Below, piece by piece: positions 1 through 5,341 of a stretch of DNA of 10,361 bases; positions within the stretch are counted from its first letter, which is position 1; every line of letters begins with the position of its first letter. The notes under the pieces were generated by a model. The model was not told where the DNA came from and did no database searches. It saw only the letters and a program-made list of their open reading frames with translations. The position numbers and the translations under genes are program-made. Origin of the DNA: Thermococcus sp. (GTDB lineage: Archaea > Methanobacteriota_B > Thermococci > Thermococcales > Thermococcaceae). The DNA is taken from assembly GCA_027035445.1 (NCBI GenBank), contig JALVUT010000193.1, positions 1 through 10,361 on the forward strand, read 5' to 3'.

Positions 1-618
1 CACCGCAACAACCCTCGGCCTCTTAATGCCTGCCGCAAGCAGGGAATCAACGATGGATATCAGGTTACGCGCCATTATCTCGTTTCTCTCCTCGACCAGA
101 ACACGATATAGGTAGGGGTAGCGCTCTCTGAACTGAAACATCATGAAGCGGTAATCCTCCATAAGATCCCCTGCGTCTCCCCTGCCCATCTTGATGGGGA
201 GAAGAACCGCCAGACTTTCGAGCGCCAGAAGGAGCTTCTCCCTAAAGGGCGCCGCGAGTATCTTCCCAAGGATGAGGTTTATGTCCTCATCGATGAGATA
301 AAGTGGAACTCCGAGGGTCTGAGACGCTTCAACCGCAGCCATCATCTCCCCACCGGGCACCATGCCAAACTCCTCGCCCAGTTTCTCCTCGAGCTTGGCC
401 AGGAGGTAGTTGACCAGACCCCTCCTGCCGTACTTGAGCGATTCCCCCAGACTTGCTCTGCGTTTTTCGTCCCCCCTCATGGTCAGAAACCTGGTCCTGT
501 CAAGTTCTATGGCTACTGCATGGGGCCTTTCGTTCAGTATCGTCCTGATGACCTTCTCCCTGCTCTCCGGCGAGACATGCATCGTGCCTATGAGCCTGAT
601 GTAGCGAAGGTAGTTCAT
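1..618 (-). CDS. TraB-family protein, C-terminus cut by window edge
   Basis: The 206 visible residues match the TraB/PrgY family, found in archaea, bacteria and eukaryotes. Enterococcal PrgY limits sex-pheromone activity; the archaeal role is unknown. Visible family features are the N-terminal G-T-M-H-V-S motif (residues 11-16), an acidic strand ending A-I-E-L-D (36-40), G-M-V-P-G-G-E-M (85-92), L-I-D-E-D-I (108-113) and E-R-N-E-I-M-A (177-183). Archaeal members usually continue into a hydrophobic C-terminal region, which would lie beyond base 1. The ATG overlaps the tRNase Z stop codon in an ATGA arrangement, so the gene is very probably translated from the same mRNA by coupling. No frameshift is visible. 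The family call is firm; the function is not known. Confidence 0.85.
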   Translation of the reverse strand, partial: MNYLRYIRLIGTMHVSPESREKVIRTILNERPHAVAIELDRTRFLTMRGDEKRRASLGESLKYGRRGLVNYLLAKLEEKLGEEFGMVPGGEMMAAVEASQTLGVPLYLIDEDINLILGKILAAPFREKLLLALESLAVLLPIKMGRGDAGDLMEDYRFMMFQFRERYPYLYRVLVEERNEIMARNLISIVDSLLAAGIKRPRVVAV

Positions 619-1559
619 GTTTCATCCCCCTGAAGGTTTCTGAGCTTCCATGAGCCCGATTTGAAGGTTATCACATCAAAATCCCTCGGAACGATAAAGT
701 TTACCCCAAACTCCCGACAGATCTCCGAGGCTTTCCTCGCGTATTCCTCATAGCTGTAGCGGAATGCCCTGTGAAACAGGGCAAGGAGCTTCACCTTTGC
801 CTTCTTCGCCACTTCACAGGCCTCCTCAACCGTCGAGTGATAGCTACCGTTCCTGTCTACTGAGTTCAGGTAGGTCGCCTCATGGATTAGCAGATCGGCG
901 TTCTCTGCAAAGAGCCCTGTCCTCTCAGCAGGCAGGGTGTCACCCGTGTAGGCAACCTTAATGCCCTTTCTCCTGGGCCCGGTCACGTCCTTAAGGTAAA
1001 CAGTTCTCCCATTCCATTCGATCTTGCCCTCCCTCTCAAGCTTGCCGAGTATCGGCCCCTCGCTCAGACCGTACTCGGTGAGCTTCTCCGGCAGGAACTT
1101 TCCACGCCTGTCCTTCTCCCTGAAGACATAGCCAAGGGCAGGAACACCGTGCTCCACCTTGAAGCTCCATACCTCATAGTCTCCAAACTTAAGCCTCGTC
1201 TCGCCGAGCTCGTGAATGTGAACGTCAAAACCCGGTCTGAAGAAACCGCTTTTGAGAAAGTTCTGAACGAACTTGAAGGTGTACTTGGGGCCGTATACAT
1301 GGAGCGCCTTTTCCCTGTCCCAGAGGTTCATCGTCTGGATTAAGGCAGCGAGCCCGAGATAGTGGTCACCGTGGAAATGGGTTATGAAGATTTTATCGAC
1401 CTTCATGGGGCTGAGCTTTACGCTGTTCATCTGCCTCATCGTACCCTCCCCGACGTCGAAGAGCATTATCTCCCCCTTATAACGGAGCGCTATCGCTGGA
1501 ACGTTTCTCTCCCCTGTGGGCATTATGCCGCCGGTGCCGAGGAAAATCAATTCGAGCAT
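615..1559 (-). CDS. rnz: tRNase Z (ribonuclease Z, tRNA 3' processing)
   Basis: This cytoplasmic zinc endonuclease removes 3' trailers from tRNA precursors. The 314 residues are the short-form tRNase Z length. The metallo-beta-lactamase fold shows L-I-F-L-G-T-G-G at the N-terminus and the zinc motif T-H-F-H-G-D-H (H61, H63, D65, H66). Further zinc or catalytic positions are H137, D207 in A-Y-T-G-D-T, the HEATY box (226-230), H241 and H263. G-L-S-E-G-P-I-L-G-K-L (164-174) is the family segment preceding the latter half. The last motif reads L-F-H-R-A-F-R-Y instead of the more usual T-H-x-S-x-R-Y, a mild oddity. The start is fixed by the family N-terminus; a GAGGGG 12 bases upstream is the only SD-like sequence. 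The gene is first in an operon with the TraB-family gene. Confidence 0.95.
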   Translation of the reverse strand: MLELIFLGTGGIMPTGERNVPAIALRYKGEIMLFDVGEGTMRQMNSVKLSPMKVDKIFITHFHGDHYLGLAALIQTMNLWDREKALHVYGPKYTFKFVQNFLKSGFFRPGFDVHIHELGETRLKFGDYEVWSFKVEHGVPALGYVFREKDRRGKFLPEKLTEYGLSEGPILGKLEREGKIEWNGRTVYLKDVTGPRRKGIKVAYTGDTLPAERTGLFAENADLLIHEATYLNSVDRNGSYHSTVEEACEVAKKAKVKLLALFHRAFRYSYEEYARKASEICREFGVNFIVPRDFDVITFKSGSWKLRNLQGDET

Positions 1560-1645
1560 GTTGATAGGTAGCCCCTCAGGGTTTAAAAATATCGGGATGC
1601 TAAACCGTTAAATAGTCGGAAGGGTAACCCCTGTGGGGTGTTGAA
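1560..1645. promoter_or_regulatory. Divergent promoter region for rnz and the TPR gene
   Basis: The 86 bases between the two divergent genes hold two AT-rich TATA-like elements, TTTAAAAATA at 1582-1591 and GTTAAATA at 1607-1614. Read on the minus strand, 1607-1614 would start rnz transcription near 1585. Read on the plus strand, either element could serve the TPR gene. A short symmetrical GGGTAACCC lies at 1622-1630. GGGGTG at 1635-1640 is a suitable SD for the ATG at 1646. The assignment of elements to genes is ambiguous by eye. Confidence 0.45.
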
Positions 1646-2605
1646 ATGGAGGAGATAATCAAAGCGATTAAGGAGAGGAACTGCAAAAAGGTCGCGAACC
1701 TTCTCTACTACAAGGTAGATGAGCTGAACGATGAGGATCTCAGCGAGGTTCTTAAGAAGGCGGAAGCCCTCGCACTGGAATGCAACGACCTTGAACTTTA
1801 CAAGCTCGTTGTGTACTACTACCATGAACTCCTGGGTGTTGACAAGATAAGCGAGTTTAAGAAGATGGCGGAAGAGGAAGGTGACTTTGAAGTTAAATTC
1901 AAACTTGCAGACCTCTACTATCTAATCGGAGAGCTTGAGAAGAGCCTAGAGCTCCATCATTCACTCCTGAATGAGGAGACTGAAAAGGGACACAAGATGA
2001 ACATTGCAAAGGTATACTACAACATGGCCCTCATCCATGAAGAACTCCAGGAGTTTGAAAAGGCCAAGGAACTAATGGAAAAAGCTGAAGGAATATACAG
2101 GGAACTTGGAGACGAAAAGGAGTTCCTTCACGTTGCCGTATACAAAGCGTACGTGACGTTTGAGATGGGGGAAACCTACAAAGCGAAGGCCATGCTGGCG
2201 GGGCTACTTCCCAAAGTTCTGGATGACAAAAGGCTCCTTTCAGAGCTACATCTCTCCTACGAGGAGATATTCGAGGAGGATGATAACTATGAGGCCGCCC
2301 TCCAGGAATGTCTCTACGCCATGGCTCACGCAAAGGGAACCGAGTACTACGACGTGGCCTTTGACGCCCTGATAGACGTTATCTGGCAGCTCTTCCTTGA
2401 CGACGACTTTGAGACGGTTTACTCCAATATGGACATGTTCACCGGGGCGTTTCCGGAGCTCGGAGACTTCTTCAACGGGCTCAAGGCCCTGGCACTCTAC
2501 AAAGACGGTAAAATGAAGGAAGAAAGGCTCAGCAGAACCATAGGAAAGATCAAAGACCGGAGGTTCCTAGACCTTCTCAAACTTTTGGGTGAGGCGGAGC
2601 TTTAA
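1646..2605 (+). CDS. TPR-like helical-repeat protein
   Basis: A 319-residue soluble, strongly acidic, all-helical protein without signal peptide or membrane segment. TPR-type units are visible: residues about 83-116 (F-K-L-A-D-L-Y-Y-L-I-G-E then L-E-K-S), about 121-155 (A-K-V-Y-Y-N-M-A-L-I-H-E-E-L then E-K-A-K-E-L) and more degenerate pairs around 160-195 and 212-230. The first 70 residues and the C-terminal 80 look helical but do not give clear repeats. TPR arrays bind protein partners; no catalytic motif is seen, so the role is probably scaffolding or regulatory (inference). The ATG follows GGGGTG by five bases. The gene ends four bases before the convergent regulator gene. No partner is evident from its neighbours. 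Confidence 0.85.
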   Translation: MEEIIKAIKERNCKKVANLLYYKVDELNDEDLSEVLKKAEALALECNDLELYKLVVYYYHELLGVDKISEFKKMAEEEGDFEVKFKLADLYYLIGELEKSLELHHSLLNEETEKGHKMNIAKVYYNMALIHEELQEFEKAKELMEKAEGIYRELGDEKEFLHVAVYKAYVTFEMGETYKAKAMLAGLLPKVLDDKRLLSELHLSYEEIFEEDDNYEAALQECLYAMAHAKGTEYYDVAFDALIDVIWQLFLDDDFETVYSNMDMFTGAFPELGDFFNGLKALALYKDGKMKEERLSRTIGKIKDRRFLDLLKLLGEAEL

Positions 2606-2609
2606 AGTT

Positions 2610-3086
2610 TCACCCTTCCTTTGAAATCTTCCCACATTTGTAGTTCTCCTCGAATTCAATGATCTGGCGAAGGATGCATTCCAGCTGGAGGATATCATCA
2701 AGAAGCACTTGAAGCTTCAGTCGATGATCCGAATCGGACGTGGTCTCTATTATCCGTTCAACGGTTTCTTTTAGGGGGACAACCTCTTTCTCGAGGGTCT
2801 CCCTGGGCTGGTGAAGAAACTTCTCAAAAAACGCGGGTATGGGAGTGAAGAACTTGGTCTTGCCCACTTTTCTAACGTTTACCATGTAGTCCTTCGTGAG
2901 CCTAGAAAGGGCCACCGAAATCGACGACCTGCTGAGGTCCGTGAGCTCAACGAGATCGTTTATACTCAGGGGCTCCTCAGAGAGCAGAAGGTACGCGTAG
3001 ACCTTGGCATCGGTATGACTGTAACCCCACCGTGTCATCATCCTCTCAACGATTTCAACGAACCTCTTCATTTCCTTAATCCCCAT
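2610..3086 (-). CDS. GbsR/MarR-type winged-helix regulator, paralogue 1
   Basis: A predicted cytoplasmic DNA-binding transcription regulator of 158 residues. Residues about 22-75 form a winged helix: T-D-A-K-V-Y-A-Y-L-L-L, then the helix-turn-helix S-I-N-D-L-V-E-L-T-D-L-S-R-S-S-I-S-V-A-L-S-R-L, then a wing ending K-F-F. The C-terminal half is helical and likely dimerises; it carries C137 and C151. The protein is about 47% identical over its first 105 residues, without gaps, to the product of 3187-3639. I chose the ATG at 3086 because AGGTGG lies eight bases upstream (3095-3100) and because it aligns residue for residue with the paralogue's start. A TTG at 3128 would lengthen the frame by 14 residues but has less support. 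The TrmB family is a less likely alternative. The ligand is unknown. Confidence 0.88.
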   Translation of the reverse strand: MGIKEMKRFVEIVERMMTRWGYSHTDAKVYAYLLLSEEPLSINDLVELTDLSRSSISVALSRLTKDYMVNVRKVGKTKFFTPIPAFFEKFLHQPRETLEKEVVPLKETVERIIETTSDSDHRLKLQVLLDDILQLECILRQIIEFEENYKCGKISKEG

Positions 3087-3094
3087 GTGCATCG

Positions 3095-3100
3095 CCACCT
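3095..3100 (-). promoter_or_regulatory. SD fixing the start of regulator 1
   Basis: AGGTGG on the minus strand is separated by eight bases from the ATG at 3086. It supports this start over the upstream TTG at 3128 and the ATG two codons upstream, which would be too close to the SD. Confidence 0.6.
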
Positions 3101-3130
3101 GATCAATCATCATAACTTTAGTGCCCAACG

Positions 3131-3147
3131 TTTTAAAAAGTTTTGAT
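3131..3147 (-). promoter_or_regulatory. TATA/BRE of regulator 1
   Basis: On the minus strand an A-rich BRE-like stretch (3141-3147) precedes CTTTTTAAAA. This places transcription start near 3108 and gives a leader of about 22 bases that contains the SD. A small inverted repeat at 3158-3174 lies just upstream. Confidence 0.5.
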
Positions 3148-3157
3148 GCATCTAGAT

Positions 3158-3174
3158 GTCACCGAAATAGTGAC
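3158..3174. repeat. Small inverted repeat upstream of regulator 1
   Basis: GTCAC (3158-3162) and GTGAC (3170-3174) form five-base arms around a seven-base spacer. It lies about 20 bases upstream of the regulator 1 TATA element. That position could suit a site for the regulator itself or its paralogue, but the arms are short and chance is possible. Confidence 0.35.
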
Positions 3175-3186
3175 CTTCAGCAGAAA

Positions 3187-3639
3187 TTAAGCTTTTTTCT
3201 GCGAGCTCGAGGATCGACACCCGAGCCTGGGATCCAAATCAAGAATCTCCTCAAGAACACATTCAAGATCCTTAAAATCTTTTAGCACGGCCCCGTCAAT
3301 ATGGAGGACTTCCAAGGCCCGGATTGCGGGCTCCACTTCATGCTCCAGCATCTCACGTGACTGCTTCAGAAACATACCAAGAAAGCCGGGCAGGGCAGAA
3401 AAGAGCTTCTTCCGGTTCTGCATCCGAATAACAATGAGATAGTCACGTGAAAGTCTTGATAGAGCCGTGGAAACCGTCGATCTGCTTAAACCTGTTGCAT
3501 TCACGAGCTCATGGATCCCCATAGGGTGCCCATGGAGGAGTAGAACCGCGTACACTCTGCCCTCACTGTGGGTGTAGCCCCAGCGAAGCATCGCACGCTC
3601 CACTGCTGCTGTGAAAGTTCTCTTGGCCGGGACATCCAC
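3187..3639 (-). CDS. GbsR/MarR-type winged-helix regulator, paralogue 2
   Basis: A predicted DNA-binding regulator of 150 residues built like regulator 1. It has R-W-G-Y-T-H-S-E-G-R-V-Y at 19-30, a helix-turn-helix through L-S-R-S-T-V-S-T-A-L-S-R-L (51-63), a basic wing with N-R-K-K-L-F (75-80) and a helical C-terminus with C127 and C141. The two cysteines have the same 13-residue spacing as in regulator 1, although that region is otherwise poorly conserved. The serine-rich tail ends in K-K-A. Translation starts at a GTG (3637-3639) preceded by GGGGTGA four bases away; no in-frame ATG lies near. The gene has its own promoter, 50 bases after the small membrane protein gene, and its stop is 100 bases before regulator 1. 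The target and signal are unknown. Confidence 0.88.
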   Translation of the reverse strand: MDVPAKRTFTAAVERAMLRWGYTHSEGRVYAVLLLHGHPMGIHELVNATGLSRSTVSTALSRLSRDYLIVIRMQNRKKLFSALPGFLGMFLKQSREMLEHEVEPAIRALEVLHIDGAVLKDFKDLECVLEEILDLDPRLGCRSSSSQKKA

Positions 3640-3643
3640 GGGA

Positions 3644-3650
3644 TCACCCC
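3644..3650 (-). promoter_or_regulatory. SD for the GTG start of regulator 2
   Basis: GGGGTGA on the minus strand lies four bases before the GTG at 3639. It supports a GTG start where no suitable ATG exists. Confidence 0.65.
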
Positions 3651-3670
3651 CCTAAAACCAAAAACTCGAA

Positions 3671-3685
3671 AAATAAAAGGTGCAC
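3671..3685 (-). promoter_or_regulatory. TATA/BRE of regulator 2
   Basis: TTTTATTT on the minus strand (3671-3678) lies about 32-40 bases upstream of the GTG start. This predicts transcription start near 3649 and a leader of about ten bases beginning with the SD, the usual Thermococcales arrangement. The BRE-like part (3679-3685) is a poor match. Confidence 0.45.
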
Positions 3686-3689
3686 CGGT

Positions 3690-3884
3690 TCATTCTTTGG
3701 CAGTTGCAATGATGGCGCCACCGATCACTGCAATCCATGCACCAACGGTCCAAAAGCCACCATCGAAGGGCATTGTTATGAACGCCAGCACAAGGATGCT
3801 CCACCCCACTGCTGCAGGGCTCCTCTTGTAGTAGTACGCCAGTCCCATCATCACCAAGCTCAGTATTATCTCGACCCAGTCCAT
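3690..3884 (-). CDS. Small membrane protein, 64 aa, unknown function
   Basis: The sequence is hydrophobic throughout, with three probable membrane segments: residues about 4-19, 26-40 and 44-61. The first loop is positively charged (K-R-S-P, 20-23), the second short and containing P-F-D-G-G (39-43). I recognise no family or catalytic motif. Codon use and the absence of internal stops fit a real gene, and the ATG is preceded by a weak AAGGT SD nine bases away. A TATA-like GATATAGA at 3911-3918 would give a very short leader. It lies just upstream of the regulator 2 gene on the same strand, so read-through into the regulators is possible. Confidence 0.65.
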   Translation of the reverse strand: MDWVEIILSLVMMGLAYYYKRSPAAVGWSILVLAFITMPFDGGFWTVGAWIAVIGGAIIATAKE

Positions 3885-4007
3885 TGTTAAGTGACCTTCA
3901 TCGCAGTGGGTCTATATCTCAATTAGGCTGCACGTCGGAGAAAAAGGGCAGTGATCCGGTGGTTCATCAAACCCCTCATGGTTGGATATAGCACTTAAAG
4001 AATCGCA

Positions 4008-4020
4008 GCCCCTAGGGGGC
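4008..4020. repeat. GC-rich palindrome upstream of the TDT promoter
   Basis: The segment reads GCCCCTAGGGGGC and includes the perfect ten-base palindrome CCCCTAGGGG (4009-4018). It lies about 28 bases upstream of the transporter's BRE, where archaeal activators often bind. In RNA it could form a small hairpin of five G-C pairs. Confidence 0.5.
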
Positions 4021-4046
4021 CTCAACCCGAATCAGGAATTTCACTA

Positions 4047-4061
4047 CCGAAATATTTTTAA
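4047..4061 (+). promoter_or_regulatory. BRE/TATA of the TDT transporter gene
   Basis: CCGAAAT followed directly by ATTTTTAA is a good Thermococcales BRE/TATA pair. It predicts transcription start near 4083 and a leader of about 30 bases ending with GAGGGG six bases before the ATG. Confidence 0.65.
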
Positions 4062-4112
4062 GGTGCCCTAAAATATCAAATCAAGAAATAAATATCATAT
4101 GAGGGGAGCATC

Positions 4113-5114
4113 ATGGGAAGGCTTAGAGAGTTCAATCCCGCACTATTCGCAAGTGTTATGGGAACCGGAGCGGTTGCCCTCGCCTCCTATAGATATGCAA
4201 ATTACTGGACTCCGCTTAATGATGTTGGTGTTGTATTAACCTATCTCAACACTCTCCTCTACCTTCTCCTGCTCATTATGTGGCTCCTTCGCTGGATTTT
4301 TCACAGGGATGCAGCTCTCAGGGATCTAAAACACCCATCAAAGGGCCATTTCTATGGCACAAGCGGTGCAGCTACAATAGTCCTTGCGGCGCAGTTCATA
4401 TCAATTCTAGGGAACCTGAAGGTGGCATGGTACCTCTGGTTATGGGGGTTGGTTCTAACGTTTGTCTTTGCTTTCTGGATGTCCTACGAAGTGTTCATCG
4501 CTGGTGAGATTGATCTGCGACATCTCTCACCGGCCTGGTACATCCCCCCGGTTGCACTGGTAATTATACCCTTCGGGGCGGTTTTCATGAAAGTTGCCTC
4601 AGGCTATACCGCCCAGCTCGTAACGGTAATCAACTACCTCGGATGGGGTGCCGGGTTCTTCCTTTACCTCGCGCTCTACGCTGTGATCACGCTACGATTC
4701 ATAAGGCACGAACTCATGCCACCACAAATGGCTCCCTTAGTATGGATGAACCTTGGACCTATAGGGGCAAGCATAACGGCACTTTTCTCCCTTATCCATA
4801 ACTCAACAATCCCGATTATCAAAGAGCCTTTTATGGTCTTCGCCTTCTTTCTCTGGGGTCTGGGCTTCTGGTGGCTGGTCATGGCAACGGCGATAACACT
4901 GCACTACGTCAGGAAGCTCACTCTACCTTACACCGGCTCGTGGTGGGCTTTCATATTCCCACTGGGGGCCTTCACAAACGCCACGAAGGACATCGGGGAT
5001 GCCTTCCAGCTCAGCCTGATGAAGTCCTTTGGCTTCACTCTGTTGTGGCCGCTCCTGATCCTCTGGGCCATAACCCTGGTCAAGATGCTGTCCTCCAGAA
5101 ACAGCTTTGGGTAG
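4113..5114 (+). CDS. TDT/SLAC1-family membrane transporter or anion channel
   Basis: The 333 residues contain about ten membrane segments, as in the TDT family (TehA, Mae1, Ssu1, plant SLAC1). Family members move small anions such as dicarboxylates, sulfite or chloride, or confer tellurite resistance in bacteria. Recognisable segments are F-N-P-A-L-F-A-S-V-M-G-T-G (7-19), the H-P-x-x-G-H-F-Y-G-T box (74-82), A-W-Y-I-P-P-V-A-L-V (141-150), W-M-N-L-G-P-I-G-A-S (211-220) and the late W-W-A-F-I-F-P-L-G-A-F-T-N-A-T (277-291). No signal peptide or extra domain is present. The substrate cannot be told from sequence. It is divergent from the regulators and has its own promoter with a palindrome upstream, so control by one of the neighbouring regulators is plausible. 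Confidence 0.9.
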   Translation: MGRLREFNPALFASVMGTGAVALASYRYANYWTPLNDVGVVLTYLNTLLYLLLLIMWLLRWIFHRDAALRDLKHPSKGHFYGTSGAATIVLAAQFISILGNLKVAWYLWLWGLVLTFVFAFWMSYEVFIAGEIDLRHLSPAWYIPPVALVIIPFGAVFMKVASGYTAQLVTVINYLGWGAGFFLYLALYAVITLRFIRHELMPPQMAPLVWMNLGPIGASITALFSLIHNSTIPIIKEPFMVFAFFLWGLGFWWLVMATAITLHYVRKLTLPYTGSWWAFIFPLGAFTNATKDIGDAFQLSLMKSFGFTLLWPLLILWAITLVKMLSSRNSFG

Positions 5115-5202
5115 ACCGATCCTTTCCTCGAATTCTACGATCATCCATAAACGTACTTGAGTAGGCCACAAGTTCTATTAGCCATCCCCGGAGGGTTCTC
5201 CC

Positions 5203-5268
5203 ATGGAAGTGGAAGGAGAAACTGGAATTGCACTGAGAGATATGTTTGAATCTTCAGGTTATTTTTGA
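5203..5268 (+). CDS. Candidate 21-codon small gene upstream of the radical SAM gene
   Basis: An ATG preceded by GGAGGG (5190-5195) with a seven-base spacer opens a 21-residue frame, M-E-V-E-G-E-T-G-I-A-L-R-D-M-F-E-S-S-G-Y-F. The first two thirds have purine-rich first codon positions, typical of coding sequence here. A weak TATA-like CATAAACG lies at 5146-5153. The stop codon falls inside the palindrome upstream of the radical SAM promoter. The peptide has E16 and Y20 in E-x3-Y spacing, as in the PqqA residues crosslinked by the SPASM enzyme PqqE. It may be a peptide substrate of the downstream enzyme, a leader peptide, a gene remnant or chance. Confidence 0.3.
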   Translation: MEVEGETGIALRDMFESSGYF

Positions 5269-5284
5269 TATATCAGGTATAACC
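5257..5284. promoter_or_regulatory. 28-bp nested palindrome, probable operator of the radical SAM gene
   Basis: An inner perfect palindrome TGATATATCA (5266-5275) and outer arms GGTTAT (5257-5262) and ATAACC (5279-5284) share one centre, so 11 of 14 base pairs match. It ends six bases before the BRE of the radical SAM promoter. That position fits a dimeric regulator acting as activator, or as repressor by blocking TFB/TBP. The right half contains GGTATAACC, repeated upstream of the iron-sulfur gene. Confidence 0.6.
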
Positions 5285-5290
5285 GATACA

Positions 5291-5305
5291 ACGAAAACTT
5301 TATAC
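5291..5305 (+). promoter_or_regulatory. BRE/TATA of the radical SAM gene
   Basis: ACGAAAA (5291-5297) followed by CTTTATAC (5298-5305) is a strong Thermococcales promoter core. It predicts transcription start near 5328 and a leader of about 14 bases carrying the GGTGGTGA SD (5332-5339). Confidence 0.65.
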
Positions 5306-5341
5306 GTAGAATTTTTTTAACAATGGGTAGAGGTGGTGAAG

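Larger units (their letters stand above)
3885..4112. promoter_or_regulatory. Divergent intergenic region: small membrane gene and TDT transporter
   Basis: These 228 bases contain no convincing gene. From left to right they hold the weak leader and TATA-like element of the small membrane gene (3885-3920), about 85 bases in which I see nothing, a GC-rich palindrome at 4008-4020, the BRE/TATA of the transporter gene at 4047-4061, and its leader with GAGGGG at 4101-4106. Confidence 0.6.

Noticed and set aside
1622..1630. GGGTAACCC, and GGTAACC near 10085, as further copies of the GGTATAACC element
   Set aside because: They lack the central TA and lie downstream of the TATA elements, so the resemblance is likely chance.
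3955..3975. Box C-like TTGATGA on the minus strand, considered for a C/D-box RNA
   Set aside because: No matching CTGA boxes occur at suitable distance, so a C/D-box RNA is not supported.
4923..5171. 82-codon minus-strand frame inside the 3' end of the transporter gene
   Set aside because: It lies antisense to a convincing membrane-protein gene and shows no family resemblance or SD.
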